Positions 33,263 to 41,132 of a DNA stretch of 64,000 nt are shown piece after piece. Origin of the DNA: Paenibacillus auburnensis (GTDB lineage: Bacteria > Bacillota > Bacilli > Paenibacillales > Paenibacillaceae). A model generated the notes under the pieces. The model ran no database searches, was not told the origin of the DNA, and saw only the letters and a program-made list of their open reading frames with translations. The position numbers and the translations under genes are program-made. Position 1 is the stretch's first letter. Each line of letters starts with the position of its first letter. The stretch lies in contig NZ_CAKMMG010000001.1 in NCBI RefSeq assembly GCF_927798115.1, forward strand, positions 1,488,001-1,552,000, written 5' to 3'.

Positions 33263-33955
33263 CTATTTCTTTGCTGTTACCAGAATAGCAACAATTTTAT
33301 GGTCATTACCGTGCATATCTGTGAATTCATATACTTTGTCCGCTAACTCAACTTCGCTGAACTCAGCAAACAGGTTCTCCAGTTCTTCACGCGTAGTGTA
33401 ATAATGCGGAATATCTTCCTCGCCGGGTCTTCCACCAACAAATGTATTCCTGTCGATCTCCTCACCAATACCATATGTAGGATCTTCAGTCGTCACAAAA
33501 TCAGTTACTACCGTTCCGCCTTTCCTGAGTACACGATGTATCTCGTGGATTCCTTGCCGGATGTCATCCCTGACTCCGTGCCCTTGAACCCAAATACATA
33601 ACACACCGTCAAACCTCTGATCCTCCAAAGTCATCGCGTACATATTCTGCACACTGTATTCCACATCATAGGTTCCACATTGATCCACAAGCTGTCTGGT
33701 TAGCTCCACACCTGTAGGGGAGAGATCGCTTGCATGTATATGAAAGCCCTGATCAGCCAAAAAAAGCGTATGCCGGCCTGTGCCGCAGCCCAAATCCAGA
33801 ATAGATGTACAGCCGTTGTCTGTAAATCGCTTCGCAGCCTCCACTACTGTATCCAATACTTCAATTTGCGTTTTTCCCTGCTCCAAATAAATTGCTTCCC
33901 AGCTGCCATTTTTAATAAGCTCTGATCTCCTTTCCACACAGTGTAAAATATCCAT
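33263..33955 (-). CDS. Class I SAM-dependent methyltransferase
   Basis: A 230-residue methyltransferase. Motif I is SILDLGCGTGRHTLFLA, then the acidic loop HASDLSPTGVEL binding the ribose, motif FDGVLCIWVQGHGV and the later IHEIHRVLRKGGTVVTDF. Similar proteins are often called tellurite-resistance or TehB-like, but substrate cannot be given. Single gene. The start lies just upstream of a run of coding sequence with no strong ribosome binding site seen. Confidence 0.85.
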   Translation of the reverse strand: MDILHCVERRSELIKNGSWEAIYLEQGKTQIEVLDTVVEAAKRFTDNGCTSILDLGCGTGRHTLFLADQGFHIHASDLSPTGVELTRQLVDQCGTYDVEYSVQNMYAMTLEDQRFDGVLCIWVQGHGVRDDIRQGIHEIHRVLRKGGTVVTDFVTTEDPTYGIGEEIDRNTFVGGRPGEEDIPHYYTTREELENLFAEFSEVELADKVYEFTDMHGNDHKIVAILVTAKK

Positions 33956-34025
33956 CCAGAGCTAAATATACCATTTACCCGTTCGGACTGACGCCTGATT
34001 AAGTCACATGTGAGAAATGCTACTT

Positions 34026-34733
34026 TTAGACATGCAGTACGGCATTCTTTTCAGACAGAATAATGTAATCCCCTATAACTCCCTGTTGAAAAGCTTGTTT
34101 TCTTGCCTCTCCATTTCCTAAAGGCGGCAAAGCCTCATTGTATTGATAAAAGATAAGCTCATGAATACTATTATCTGCCGATAGTTCCAGGTGCAGTTCA
34201 GCATCACATAGTGTAATACCAGTAATCACACTCCCTTTTATAACCCCGGAGAGTTGATCCCACTGCTCTTCTGCCGACTCACCGGCCCATTCGGATACCC
34301 ACGGTTTATAGGTCCTGTTATATTTCAAATGGCATGTTATAACTCTGCCCTCCATCATTATGTATTGTCCTGAATGCCACACTGCGTAGACTAAATATTG
34401 TTGACTGCCTTCTTGGTCCAGTAATACACCGAAAAATCCAGGTCCGCCCATACCGTAACTGCCCAATTGAGAGGTGAAATCCACAACCCGGCTATTCAGC
34501 AGCGAACCGATTTCTATTTCCTTTAAGGACCTCGGTCTGCTTAAGATCATCGCTTCACCTTTACCTGGTGCATAATGGAAGTCCATGAATGTTCTATCCT
34601 CGATCCATCCTTTGCCGGTCCACTTTCCCAGTTCAGCCTTAGGAACAATCATTGAATACTCTTTAATTAGCCCCAAATTCAGGTCATGATAGGGGTGTTT
34701 CACCTTGTTATTTCGCTTTAGCCATCCGAACAT
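34026..34733 (-). CDS. Uncharacterised 235-residue protein
   Basis: A soluble protein with no signal peptide. It begins MFGWLKRNNKVKHPYHDLNL. It contains beta-rich stretches such as GSYGMGGPGFFGVLLDQEGS, YLVYAVWHSGQYIMMEGRVI and VIKGSVITGITLCDAELHLE, so it may be a beta-sandwich. I do not recognise the family. The upstream region (34734-34874) is short and shared with the divergent serine hydrolase. Confidence 0.7.
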   Translation of the reverse strand: MFGWLKRNNKVKHPYHDLNLGLIKEYSMIVPKAELGKWTGKGWIEDRTFMDFHYAPGKGEAMILSRPRSLKEIEIGSLLNSRVVDFTSQLGSYGMGGPGFFGVLLDQEGSQQYLVYAVWHSGQYIMMEGRVITCHLKYNRTYKPWVSEWAGESAEEQWDQLSGVIKGSVITGITLCDAELHLELSADNSIHELIFYQYNEALPPLGNGEARKQAFQQGVIGDYIILSEKNAVLHV

Positions 34734-34874
34734 TGTCCGCCTTCTCCTTTCAAAAGACTCTGAATTCCGGGCACATTTTCGCTTTTTCAGATGCAGGCTG
34801 GTACACTATTTATCAGATATGTACAATGAAACGAAATATACAGCAATAGAACGGCATAGGAAAGGAATTCCGCT

Positions 34875-35828
34875 ATGAATAAATCTCAACTGTCCGCAGC
34901 ACTTGCGCCGCAGAACTTGCGCAGCTGTCTGATCAGCCGGGAAGGCCGGCTTATATATGAACATTATAGAGAGCCTCACATAGTAACCCAGATTGCCAAG
35001 ATCAACTCCTGTACCAAAAGCATTCTATCCGCGCTGATCTGCATTGCTATCGGGCAAGGCTTGCTTCCGCAGCCATCTGCTCCCCTATCGCAATTCTATC
35101 CCCAGCTTCAGCTGGACGCAGATAAGCGTAAGGCAGCAATCACCCTGGAGCAATTGTTAACGATGTCCGCAGGGTTCAATTGGACGGAATTTGGCGGGCA
35201 GAACTCTTTTCCCCGGATGACCCGGTCAGAGAACTGGACGGATTTCGTGCTGCAGCAGAAGCTGTCGCATAAGCCAGGGGAGCATATGGAATACAACTCC
35301 GGTGTCTCCCAGCTGCTGTCAGCTATACTGGTACAAGGAACAGGGATGCCCACTGCCCGGTTTGCTGAGTTGCACCTGTTCGAGCCGCTTGGAATTGAGC
35401 AGTATGAGTGGGAGCAGGATCCGCAAGGGATCCATACCGGAGGATTCGGGCTTCGCCTGCGGCCATCCGATCTGCTGAAGTTTGGGCAGCTCTACTTACA
35501 GCAAGGGAATTGGGCGGACTGGCAGCTGATTCCAGCAGAACTTATCACTCGCTCCACGCAAACTGCCATGCAGGCGGAAGCTCCCCGGCGCGGCGGCTAC
35601 GGCTGGCATTGGTGGACTGACAGTTTTGCTATGACAGCAGGCGGTACAACAGAATCTGTATTGCACTATTATTACGCCAGAGGGTATGGAGGGCAATTTG
35701 TTTATGTACTTCCTGCGCTTGAGATCGTTGTTGTTCTAACACAAGATCACCAAGGCAAGCAGAAGAAACCTCCAGTAGATGTGTTCCGCGAATGGATCGC
35801 TCCGCTGCTCGTTGAAGAAGTCCTCTGA
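34875..35828 (+). CDS. Serine hydrolase, beta-lactamase/class C-like
   Basis: A 317-residue penicillin-binding-protein-like hydrolase. The SxxK motif is NSCTKSILSALI (catalytic Ser-Lys), YxN is MEYNSGVSQLLSAIL, and the third motif region is RGGYGWHWWTDSF. There is no signal peptide, so it is probably cytosolic. AAAGGAAT is upstream of the ATG. These enzymes often act as esterases or D-amino acid peptidases rather than beta-lactamases. No operon partner. Confidence 0.87.
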   Translation: MNKSQLSAALAPQNLRSCLISREGRLIYEHYREPHIVTQIAKINSCTKSILSALICIAIGQGLLPQPSAPLSQFYPQLQLDADKRKAAITLEQLLTMSAGFNWTEFGGQNSFPRMTRSENWTDFVLQQKLSHKPGEHMEYNSGVSQLLSAILVQGTGMPTARFAELHLFEPLGIEQYEWEQDPQGIHTGGFGLRLRPSDLLKFGQLYLQQGNWADWQLIPAELITRSTQTAMQAEAPRRGGYGWHWWTDSFAMTAGGTTESVLHYYYARGYGGQFVYVLPALEIVVVLTQDHQGKQKKPPVDVFREWIAPLLVEEVL

Positions 35829-35870
35829 GAAAGATCTTGACCTCTAATACTCACCTGTAAAATGCATAAA

Positions 35871-35904
35871 TCCCCGTCTACCTTATCAACCTAGGTAACG
35901 GGGA
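35871..35904. terminator. Hairpin after the serine hydrolase gene
   Basis: TCCCCGT with ACGGGGA and an inner TACC/GGTA pair, one bulge between. T-rich flanks are weak, so its role as a terminator is tentative. Confidence 0.45.
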
Positions 35905-36513
35905 CTTATGTGTCCAATCCAATATTCAATTCAATCATTTCCTCCAGCAACAATCCATATCCCTGACATGGTAATTGTTAATTCATATTCGGTATTTCCC
36001 GTTCGCTCCGTAATCGGAGTATTGCTCCATGTCCTGCATATGGGATGAGTTCCCCGCGTACACGATTACACGAAAAACGTTTTCACGGACGTTTTCCCTA
36101 CTGTGTCAACCGTAGTTGTACGCTTCGCTAACCTGCTTCAACGGAATCACGCTCCTTCGACTGCAAGATGTGTCTTGCCTGAAAAGCTTGTTCCTTGTTC
36201 ATGGTTTCTTTGGGAATCTCTCCTTCCTTCAATTAATCACCGGTAAGTAAGCTTCTAAAAACTTGTGTTGCAGCTACTTGCTGGTGATGACACTATCTTA
36301 GCGCATAACCGCTGAATTTTAAACTTTCATAATTTTTCATATTTTGTCGTATTACCTGGAAATGCCTATTCCCAGAGATATGGCCGCCTAAGCCTAAGAA
36401 TTGCTCGTTTTTTTGTGGTTTTACGTACAGTTTACAATGTTAATAAAATATTAAGCTGGAATTGATGCTTCAACTTTTTTTTCAGCATTAACACGGTTAT
36501 GTCAGCTGTAATT
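35905..36513. other. Long gap without a recognisable gene
   Basis: About 600 bases with no convincing coding region. Hairpins include CTCCGTAATCGGAG near 36006 and an imperfect 16-base-pair inverted repeat (TCACCGGTAAGTA.. with ..TACTTGCTGGTGA, 36237-36287). The repeat forms a full RNA stem only when transcribed from the plus strand, because two mismatches become G-U pairs. On the minus strand a short frame (MNKEQAFQARHILQSK..) follows AAGGAAGGAGAG but is separated from it and stops after 24 residues. It could be a decayed mobile element or an unnamed structured RNA. I recognise neither. Confidence 0.4.
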
Positions 36514-37290
36514 TTATGTTGCATGTATCCCATTCCCCGGAGCTGCATTCAGCTTCTTACGCCGCCGCAAATTGTAAACCAGGTAAATGCCATACACCAG
36601 ATATAAGAGGTTTAAGATAACAACGGCCAGGAGTTCTTTGTCCGGATTCTCCTTCGTCATAAACGCTAAGGCATCATACACAAAATGAAAAGCAATCAGC
36701 GGAATAATATTACCCGTTGTTTCAATCAGCAGGGCGAGAATACAGCCGAGCAGCAGCGCATTGATAACCTGCATAAGAACATGTGCAAGATCATTTCCGT
36801 TTAATGCGTTAGACATATGTAAGATTCCAAAGAAGATCGACGAAAACACGATGTAGAATACGGAGCCTTTGAACTTTAGCTTGTCTCTGATAATGCCTCT
36901 GAAGACCGATTCCTCCGTAAAACCAACCAGCAGAGTGAACACCAGGTAGAACAATACCTCAGCTGTGGTCAGCTTCACGTTTAAACCGCCTATAACCGGC
37001 TGAACCAAAGCAATGATCAGTAAGGGTATGTAGTAGAGTGCATCTTTGGAGGAGGCACCCCCGAGCGGCTTGAACCCGAACTGGGCTAAGCTCCTGCTGC
37101 CTCTGGTCATGTACACGGTAACGATCACAGCCATGACGAGAAAGGCTCCGGCCTGGGCAACCAATATCCCGTTGTCACTTAATTCCATAATGGTTGCGGC
37201 TGCCGAAGCTATGGAAATCAATAACGTCAGCAGGATACCGAGCATAAGCGAGAAAATAACGGGATGACTCTTTTTACGGGTGTTTGTCAT
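36514..37290 (-). CDS. CPBP family intramembrane metalloprotease
   Basis: A 258-residue membrane protein with about seven or eight helices. The catalytic motif is VGFTEESVFRGIIRDKL (EExxxR) and a second motif has FGILHMSNALNGN with the metal His; a third His lies in LIAFHFVYDALAF. CPBP (Abi/Rce1-like) proteases act inside the membrane, for instance on peptides or immunity substrates. Its start overlaps the stop of the upstream gene (TAATG), so the two are translated together. Its partner is unknown, so the substrate is not evident. Confidence 0.88.
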   Translation of the reverse strand: MTNTRKKSHPVIFSLMLGILLTLLISIASAAATIMELSDNGILVAQAGAFLVMAVIVTVYMTRGSRSLAQFGFKPLGGASSKDALYYIPLLIIALVQPVIGGLNVKLTTAEVLFYLVFTLLVGFTEESVFRGIIRDKLKFKGSVFYIVFSSIFFGILHMSNALNGNDLAHVLMQVINALLLGCILALLIETTGNIIPLIAFHFVYDALAFMTKENPDKELLAVVILNLLYLVYGIYLVYNLRRRKKLNAAPGNGIHAT

Positions 37291-37841
37291 TATTTCTCTC
37301 CTTTAATTCTACTTATTTGCAGAGGTTCATCGTCCCAGACCTGCACTTCAATATACCTTTCCGGACCCTTTGTACCCCCTTTGTTCCAGACCTGAGGCAG
37401 ACCATATTTATGTATAAGCTGTACCATTTCTTTATATGTATAAATATTTCCCCGATACTCCTTGCCGTCGTCTACCTTCGGGCTAAAGGTCGGAAATAAA
37501 TCTCCGTACGAGAAGGATAGAGTATCGGTGTTAAAACTGGAGATGTGGATTTTCACTGCTGCGCCTTCTTCATACCAGCTATTCAGCCATTCACATTCGC
37601 CGACTACCATGTAATGCGGGACTTTTCTGACCGGCTTTCCTCCTTTGGAAATAAACATCGTTCTGGCCAGCTGCTCCAGCTCGTATCTTCTTTTCATATA
37701 CCCTGCCGCTCTGCGCCCCGCCATAACATCCTTATTGTGTTTAACCGAGTCTAGAACCTCTGCTGCCTCATCCGCTGGCAGATCTGACAGATTTCGAAAA
37801 GGTCCGATTGCTTGCTCATAGTAATGATATAAATAATCCAT
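37290..37841 (-). CDS. Conserved uncharacterised protein upstream of the CPBP protease
   Basis: A 183-residue soluble protein: MDYLYHYYEQAIGPFRNLSD, then LADEAAEVL-like charged helices, VPHYMVVGECEWLNSWYEEG, VKIHISSFNTDTLSFSYGDL and YTYKEMVQLIHKYGLPQVWN. I recall the same pattern from other Bacillales as a hypothetical protein. No signal peptide or membrane segment. It is the first gene of a two-gene coupled unit with the CPBP protease. Whether they act together is unknown. Confidence 0.75.
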   Translation of the reverse strand: MDYLYHYYEQAIGPFRNLSDLPADEAAEVLDSVKHNKDVMAGRRAAGYMKRRYELEQLARTMFISKGGKPVRKVPHYMVVGECEWLNSWYEEGAAVKIHISSFNTDTLSFSYGDLFPTFSPKVDDGKEYRGNIYTYKEMVQLIHKYGLPQVWNKGGTKGPERYIEVQVWDDEPLQISRIKGEK

Positions 37842-37898
37842 TGGAATGCCACCCTTCTATAAAGGTTCTCTCTCTACCCTGCCCGTAAAAAACTCAGC

Positions 37899-39023
37899 CT
37901 AAGGCTGAGTTTTGGAAAGATCATATTCGTAGATCCGGCCATCACGGACTGCCTGATTCTTGAACAGCAGCAGATTCCCTTTGCGTTCAACAAATTCAAG
38001 CTGATCCCCATAGAAAGGAATATCATTTGTTTCAGCGTAAAGCTGCTGGTCTGCATCCAGTAATGCTTTGTACAACAATGTTTTGGCGCCGGTCTTGCGG
38101 TCGATCAGGGTAAGCATGCCCTTTTGATTCGGACGGATCAGCAGGAAGTCCTCATCCATTCCTTCAATCAGATACTTATCATCTACACCGCCAAGCTTGG
38201 TTAAATCCATCGTCTCAACTACTTTGCCTGTCCCGTCTTCGATTACCCGCAGAGTCTTGCCATCTGTCAGAATAAGTTTGTTTCCATACATGTTCACATT
38301 ATCTCCGTACCGGATCCAGTAACCCACGCTTGCCTGCCGGATCACCATACCGTCTTTAATAATCAGCGTATACCATTTATTGTTGATATGCGGCTCTCCG
38401 TAAATATCCGATATGGTCAGATATAATAAGCCTCCGGCTGTCTTTTGAAAATCGAAAGTAACCATGTCATACAGCTCTGAGCCCAGATTGGCAATCAGCC
38501 GGGGCTGGCCCGCCGGAGTAGAAGCGTATAACTTCCCTGTTTGTTTATTAACCGTATAGTTCACCCCCGCATAAGAAGCATTGGTACTGGCGAAAGTCTG
38601 AATACCTTTAGCAGTATAAACTGCACTCTTGGCATTCCAGCTTACCGATTCGCCTCCCAAAGCCTCGACCATAAACCGGGCAGGAAGATATAATTCATCC
38701 TTGTATACAAAAGGTGTTCCGCCCAGATATACCGTTTTCCCGTCCAGCTTCCCCGTCTTGCTGCCTACTGTAATCACTACCGACTTCTCCCATCCGATAT
38801 ACGTCGCCTGGCGGTGGGACTTATTCCAGGTAACCTGCAGGCCAGCTGATTCCAAAAAATTAGCCCGGGCATAAACAGTGCCATCCTTGAGCAGTGCTGG
38901 TCCGGTACCTTGTCCCCCCTTGTCCATTATAAAGGTGAAATAAGCGCTTGAAGCAGCCGACGAGACCGAAGAAAAAATCAGTGAAAAGGCCAGCAAAGGC
39001 ATAACAAGCCATATTTTTCGCAT
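37899..39023 (-). CDS. Secreted stalk-domain (copper amine oxidase N-terminal-like) protein
   Basis: A 374-residue exported protein with signal peptide IWLVMPLLAFSLIFSSVSSA. Residues about 30-140 resemble the copper-amine-oxidase N-terminal/stalk domain common in Paenibacillus (KDGTVYARANFLESAGLQVT, YLGGTPFVYKDELYLPARFM, VEALGGESVSWN). The rest has repeated beta-strands (GKLYASTPAGQPRLIANLGS, NKLILTDGKTLRVIEDGTGK) like a propeller. It likely stays at the cell surface. The start at 39023 has AAAGGG about ten bases upstream; an upstream in-frame start lacks a site. Confidence 0.8.
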   Translation of the reverse strand: MRKIWLVMPLLAFSLIFSSVSSAASSAYFTFIMDKGGQGTGPALLKDGTVYARANFLESAGLQVTWNKSHRQATYIGWEKSVVITVGSKTGKLDGKTVYLGGTPFVYKDELYLPARFMVEALGGESVSWNAKSAVYTAKGIQTFASTNASYAGVNYTVNKQTGKLYASTPAGQPRLIANLGSELYDMVTFDFQKTAGGLLYLTISDIYGEPHINNKWYTLIIKDGMVIRQASVGYWIRYGDNVNMYGNKLILTDGKTLRVIEDGTGKVVETMDLTKLGGVDDKYLIEGMDEDFLLIRPNQKGMLTLIDRKTGAKTLLYKALLDADQQLYAETNDIPFYGDQLEFVERKGNLLLFKNQAVRDGRIYEYDLSKTQP

Positions 39024-39186
39024 AAACGATCTACCCTTTCCTCTTATTTCCTGTTTCCATACATTTATTGGACTCAAAAAATAGAAAAAAGTTGCAGTCC
39101 CATTAATTTACATTAAGGGTAATAAGACTTAGTCCGATTGAACTATTTTACCTTAACTTCCAGTGGGAATAGCTTGACTGGCATGA

Positions 39187-39239
39187 TATAATCGCTAATG
39201 GCTTTACCACGAAATTAAACCCATTAATATTATGGGTTT
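39187..39239 (+). promoter_or_regulatory. Extended -10 promoter and leader hairpin
   Basis: TGATATAAT (extended -10, TATAAT at 39187-39192). Downstream, AAACCCAT (39217-39224) and ATGGGTTT (39232-39239) form an 8-base-pair stem with a 7-base loop, ending two bases before the ribosome binding site TAGGAGG of the next gene. Confidence 0.55.
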
Positions 39240-39256
39240 GTAGGAGGATTATCACC

Positions 39257-39610
39257 ATAGACAGTCACATTAGAATTGTGAAAGTATCCGCGGCTATTGA
39301 AAGAGATGAATTTGACATCAAGGTAAGTCATTGGAGACTTCTGCTGGAGACGAACCGCTATTACGAGATTAAAGGCGAGGAAGGCCCGGTAAAGCGAATT
39401 TATAAAGAGAAGCTTAATACCGTTGTGGAAGAATCCAAGTCATATACGGCTGGTCAGCTATCCTGTTCAGCCTTTTGTATTGAAGACCGGGTCAATGAGA
39501 TGCAGATCGAGATTCTACACAAGCTGCAGCTAAAAATCAACGATTATATGAACCAGCTTCATTTAAATCAAAAAGCGATCGAACGCCAAACGATAGTCCA
39601 AAAATCGTGA
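39257..39610 (+). CDS. Small protein with second apparent ATA start
   Basis: A protein of about 117 residues. The nearest conventional start is GTG at 39278, 30 bases after the strong site TAGGAGG, too far for use. ATA at 39257 is in frame, nine bases after GGAGG. The reading then begins IDSHIRIVKVSAAIERDEFD. The rest is charged and helical (SHWRLLLETNRYYEIKGEEG, IEILHKLQLKINDYMNQLHL). Family unknown. It converges on the next gene and shares a bidirectional terminator. If ATA is not used, this gene is silent. Confidence 0.6.
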   Translation: MDSHIRIVKVSAAIERDEFDIKVSHWRLLLETNRYYEIKGEEGPVKRIYKEKLNTVVEESKSYTAGQLSCSAFCIEDRVNEMQIEILHKLQLKINDYMNQLHLNQKAIERQTIVQKS

Positions 39611-39647
39611 CTGTCCGGAATACCTATTCACGAATTTGATTGACAGT

Positions 39648-39695
39648 ACAAAGAGCCGAGAACTGCAGAAATTCTGCAGGTTCCCGGCTCTTTGT
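39648..39695. terminator. Bidirectional terminator between convergent genes
   Basis: A long stem (ACAAAGAGCCG.. with ..CGGCTCTTTGT, 39648-39695) containing an inner palindrome CTGCAGAAATTCTGCAG. Confidence 0.8.
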
Positions 39696-39708
39696 ATTAG
39701 TGTGCTGC

Positions 39709-39891
39709 TTATAGCTGTCCCGCGTTCTTCACAGCATGTTCCCAGCTTGGAAAATAATACAGTGCGCTCCGCATTAATTCCGGATCCTGCTGCTTGACCT
39801 GCTTCTTATTAACCGTTCCCCCACCCGATTGGAGCTGCTTGATCCGGCTAATGACCTCATCTGATCCCATTGTAATATCCAGCTTTGCCAC
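39709..39891 (-). CDS. Small HNH-repeat-like protein, start unclear
   Basis: The last 55 residues, including DEVISRIKQLQSGGGTVNKK, ELMRSALYYFPSWEHAVKNA and a final GQL, match the homing-endonuclease-associated repeat (hydrophobic helix, then YF.SWE.A...AG). The chosen GTG at 39891 has its site almost touching it. A stronger GGAGG before ATG lies upstream, but that reading is in another frame (one base shift). So the gene may carry a frameshift or use another start. Single gene; no nuclease domain is attached. Confidence 0.5.
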   Translation of the reverse strand: MAKLDITMGSDEVISRIKQLQSGGGTVNKKQVKQQDPELMRSALYYFPSWEHAVKNAGQL

Positions 39892-39943
39892 TCCCTTCTT
39901 TTTAATTCTTCCATATTTTTCACCATGCCTCCAATTTATATAC

Positions 39944-40750
39944 TTAGGTAAGTGCAAATTTCAGCAGGCGGCTGAGCGCAGCCGGCAGGACACTAACATG
40001 TCTTTCCTCCGCAAACTTGGCCAGGTTCACCTGCAGTCCCCACTCCGCTAGCGGCTCCAGCAGCAACGGCAGCTTCTCTGCATCCTCAACCATATGATCC
40101 AGCTCTTTAGCACCGATGGTAATAAGCAGCTTCCGCTGCAGTTGCCGCAGAGGGTAGTCTGCGGAGAAACGTTCCTGCTCAGCCAATACGGAGTAATCCC
40201 CCCACCAGACCGAAGGGCTGCCTGCTGCATAGTGCGTAAACAGCTCAGGTCTGGTAAATAACGCATGCAGAACGAACAGCCCTCCTAAGGAATGGCCGAA
40301 CAAGGCCTGACGGCTGCCGTCTACCGGGAACAGACTTGAGATCAGCGGCATGATCTCATCCTGCAGAACATCCAGGAAGCTGTCCGCCCCGCCATGCTCA
40401 GGCCAGTTACTGCCATCCGGACGTTTCGGCAGGGTCTGCTCGAGCACAGGTATAGTGAAATCATAACAGCGTCTTGTCATATCAAAGGCCTCACCTGACG
40501 GGTAGCCGATGGCGACAATGACTACCGGATCAAAGCCATGCGGCTTACGAGTCTGCAGCCGGGCAGCTTCTGCCAGGGTATGAAAGACGGCGTTGCCATC
40601 CAGGGCATAGATAACCGGGTACCCTTCCGGCGGGGCTTCACCGGAAGGGTGCGAGAGCAGAATCCGGTACTCCAGCTTACGCTCACCGGCAGTTATTACA
40701 TATTCTTCACAGCCCTGATGCGGGTAGCTTAATTCCTTGATACTGCTCAT
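39944..40750 (-). CDS. Esterase D family hydrolase, BesA-like
   Basis: A 268-residue alpha/beta hydrolase. Nucleophile: ALFGHSLGGLFVLHALF (GHSLGG). The N-terminus with GYPVIYALDGNAVFHTLAEA and the loop VVIVAIGYPSGEAFDMTRRC are typical of the siderophore esterase group (BesA, IroE), which releases iron by cutting trilactone siderophores such as bacillibactin. The catalytic His is near the end (EERHVSVLPAAL). Its start overlaps the stop of the truncated binding-protein gene, behind a Fur-box promoter, which supports an iron role. Confidence 0.85.
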   Translation of the reverse strand: MSSIKELSYPHQGCEEYVITAGERKLEYRILLSHPSGEAPPEGYPVIYALDGNAVFHTLAEAARLQTRKPHGFDPVVIVAIGYPSGEAFDMTRRCYDFTIPVLEQTLPKRPDGSNWPEHGGADSFLDVLQDEIMPLISSLFPVDGSRQALFGHSLGGLFVLHALFTRPELFTHYAAGSPSVWWGDYSVLAEQERFSADYPLRQLQRKLLITIGAKELDHMVEDAEKLPLLLEPLAEWGLQVNLAKFAEERHVSVLPAALSRLLKFALT

Positions 40751-40989
40751 GGCACTATAGTCTCCAGGACATCATCAATAACATTACTGTACGCGACCAA
40801 ACCGCCGCCCAGCCAGTAACGGTCATCCACATTATATACATGCCCGGCCTTCACGGCAGGAATGCTCTTCCAGAGCGCACTATCTGTCAGCTCTTTATAG
40901 AATGTCTCTCCGCTGTTTGCAGTGTCATTCGCCAGGAAAATATAATCGGCCTCAAACCCGCCAATATCCAGCGGTTCTATCCGCTCCAT
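40747..40989 (-). pseudogene. Remnant of siderophore-binding protein, C-terminal part only
   Basis: Eighty residues (IEPLDIGGFEADYIFLANDT, then FYKELTDSALWKSIPAVKAG, HVYNVDDRYWLGGGLVAYSN, VIDDVLE) that match the C-terminal lobe of iron-siderophore binding proteins (about 300-340 residues). The signal peptide, lipobox and first lobe are missing. Yet it has AGGAG six bases before its ATG and a Fur-box promoter 40-70 bases upstream. An internal deletion may have joined the promoter and site to the tail. ATGA coupling with the esterase is kept, so it may persist only as a leader for it. Confidence 0.75.
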
Positions 40990-41029
40990 TGAAGTCTCCT
41001 CCCTTTCCGCAAACTACTCTTGAGTTATT

Positions 41030-41062
41030 GATAATGATAATCATTGTCTTTAATTTTTTCAA
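41030..41062 (-). promoter_or_regulatory. Fur box overlapping a sigma-A promoter
   Basis: GATAATGATAATCATTGTC (41030-41048) matches the 19-base Fur consensus at 18 positions. On the minus strand TTGAAA, 17 bases, TATCAT forms a promoter whose -10 lies inside the Fur box, so iron-bound Fur would block it. Confidence 0.9.
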
Positions 41063-41063
41063 T

Positions 41064-41090
41064 AAAAAAAGAACGCCCGGCAGCGTCCTT
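41064..41090 (-). terminator. Terminator of the lipoprotein gene at 41.1-41.7 kb
   Basis: GGACGC and GCGTTC (with one G-U pair) around a 6-base loop, then seven T on the minus strand. The Fur promoter starts directly after it. Confidence 0.75.
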
Positions 41091-41132
41091 GTACTTATAT
41101 ATAAGCTGATTCGTCCTTCTTCAACTTTACAT

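Noticed and set aside
35829..36513. Retron or group II intron
   Set aside because: No reverse transcriptase is present and the hairpins do not fit the conserved retron or domain V layout.
39890..39925. Programmed frameshift in the HNH-repeat-like gene
   Set aside because: There is no canonical slippery heptamer (only five A, no stem directly after), so a mutation or other start is more likely.
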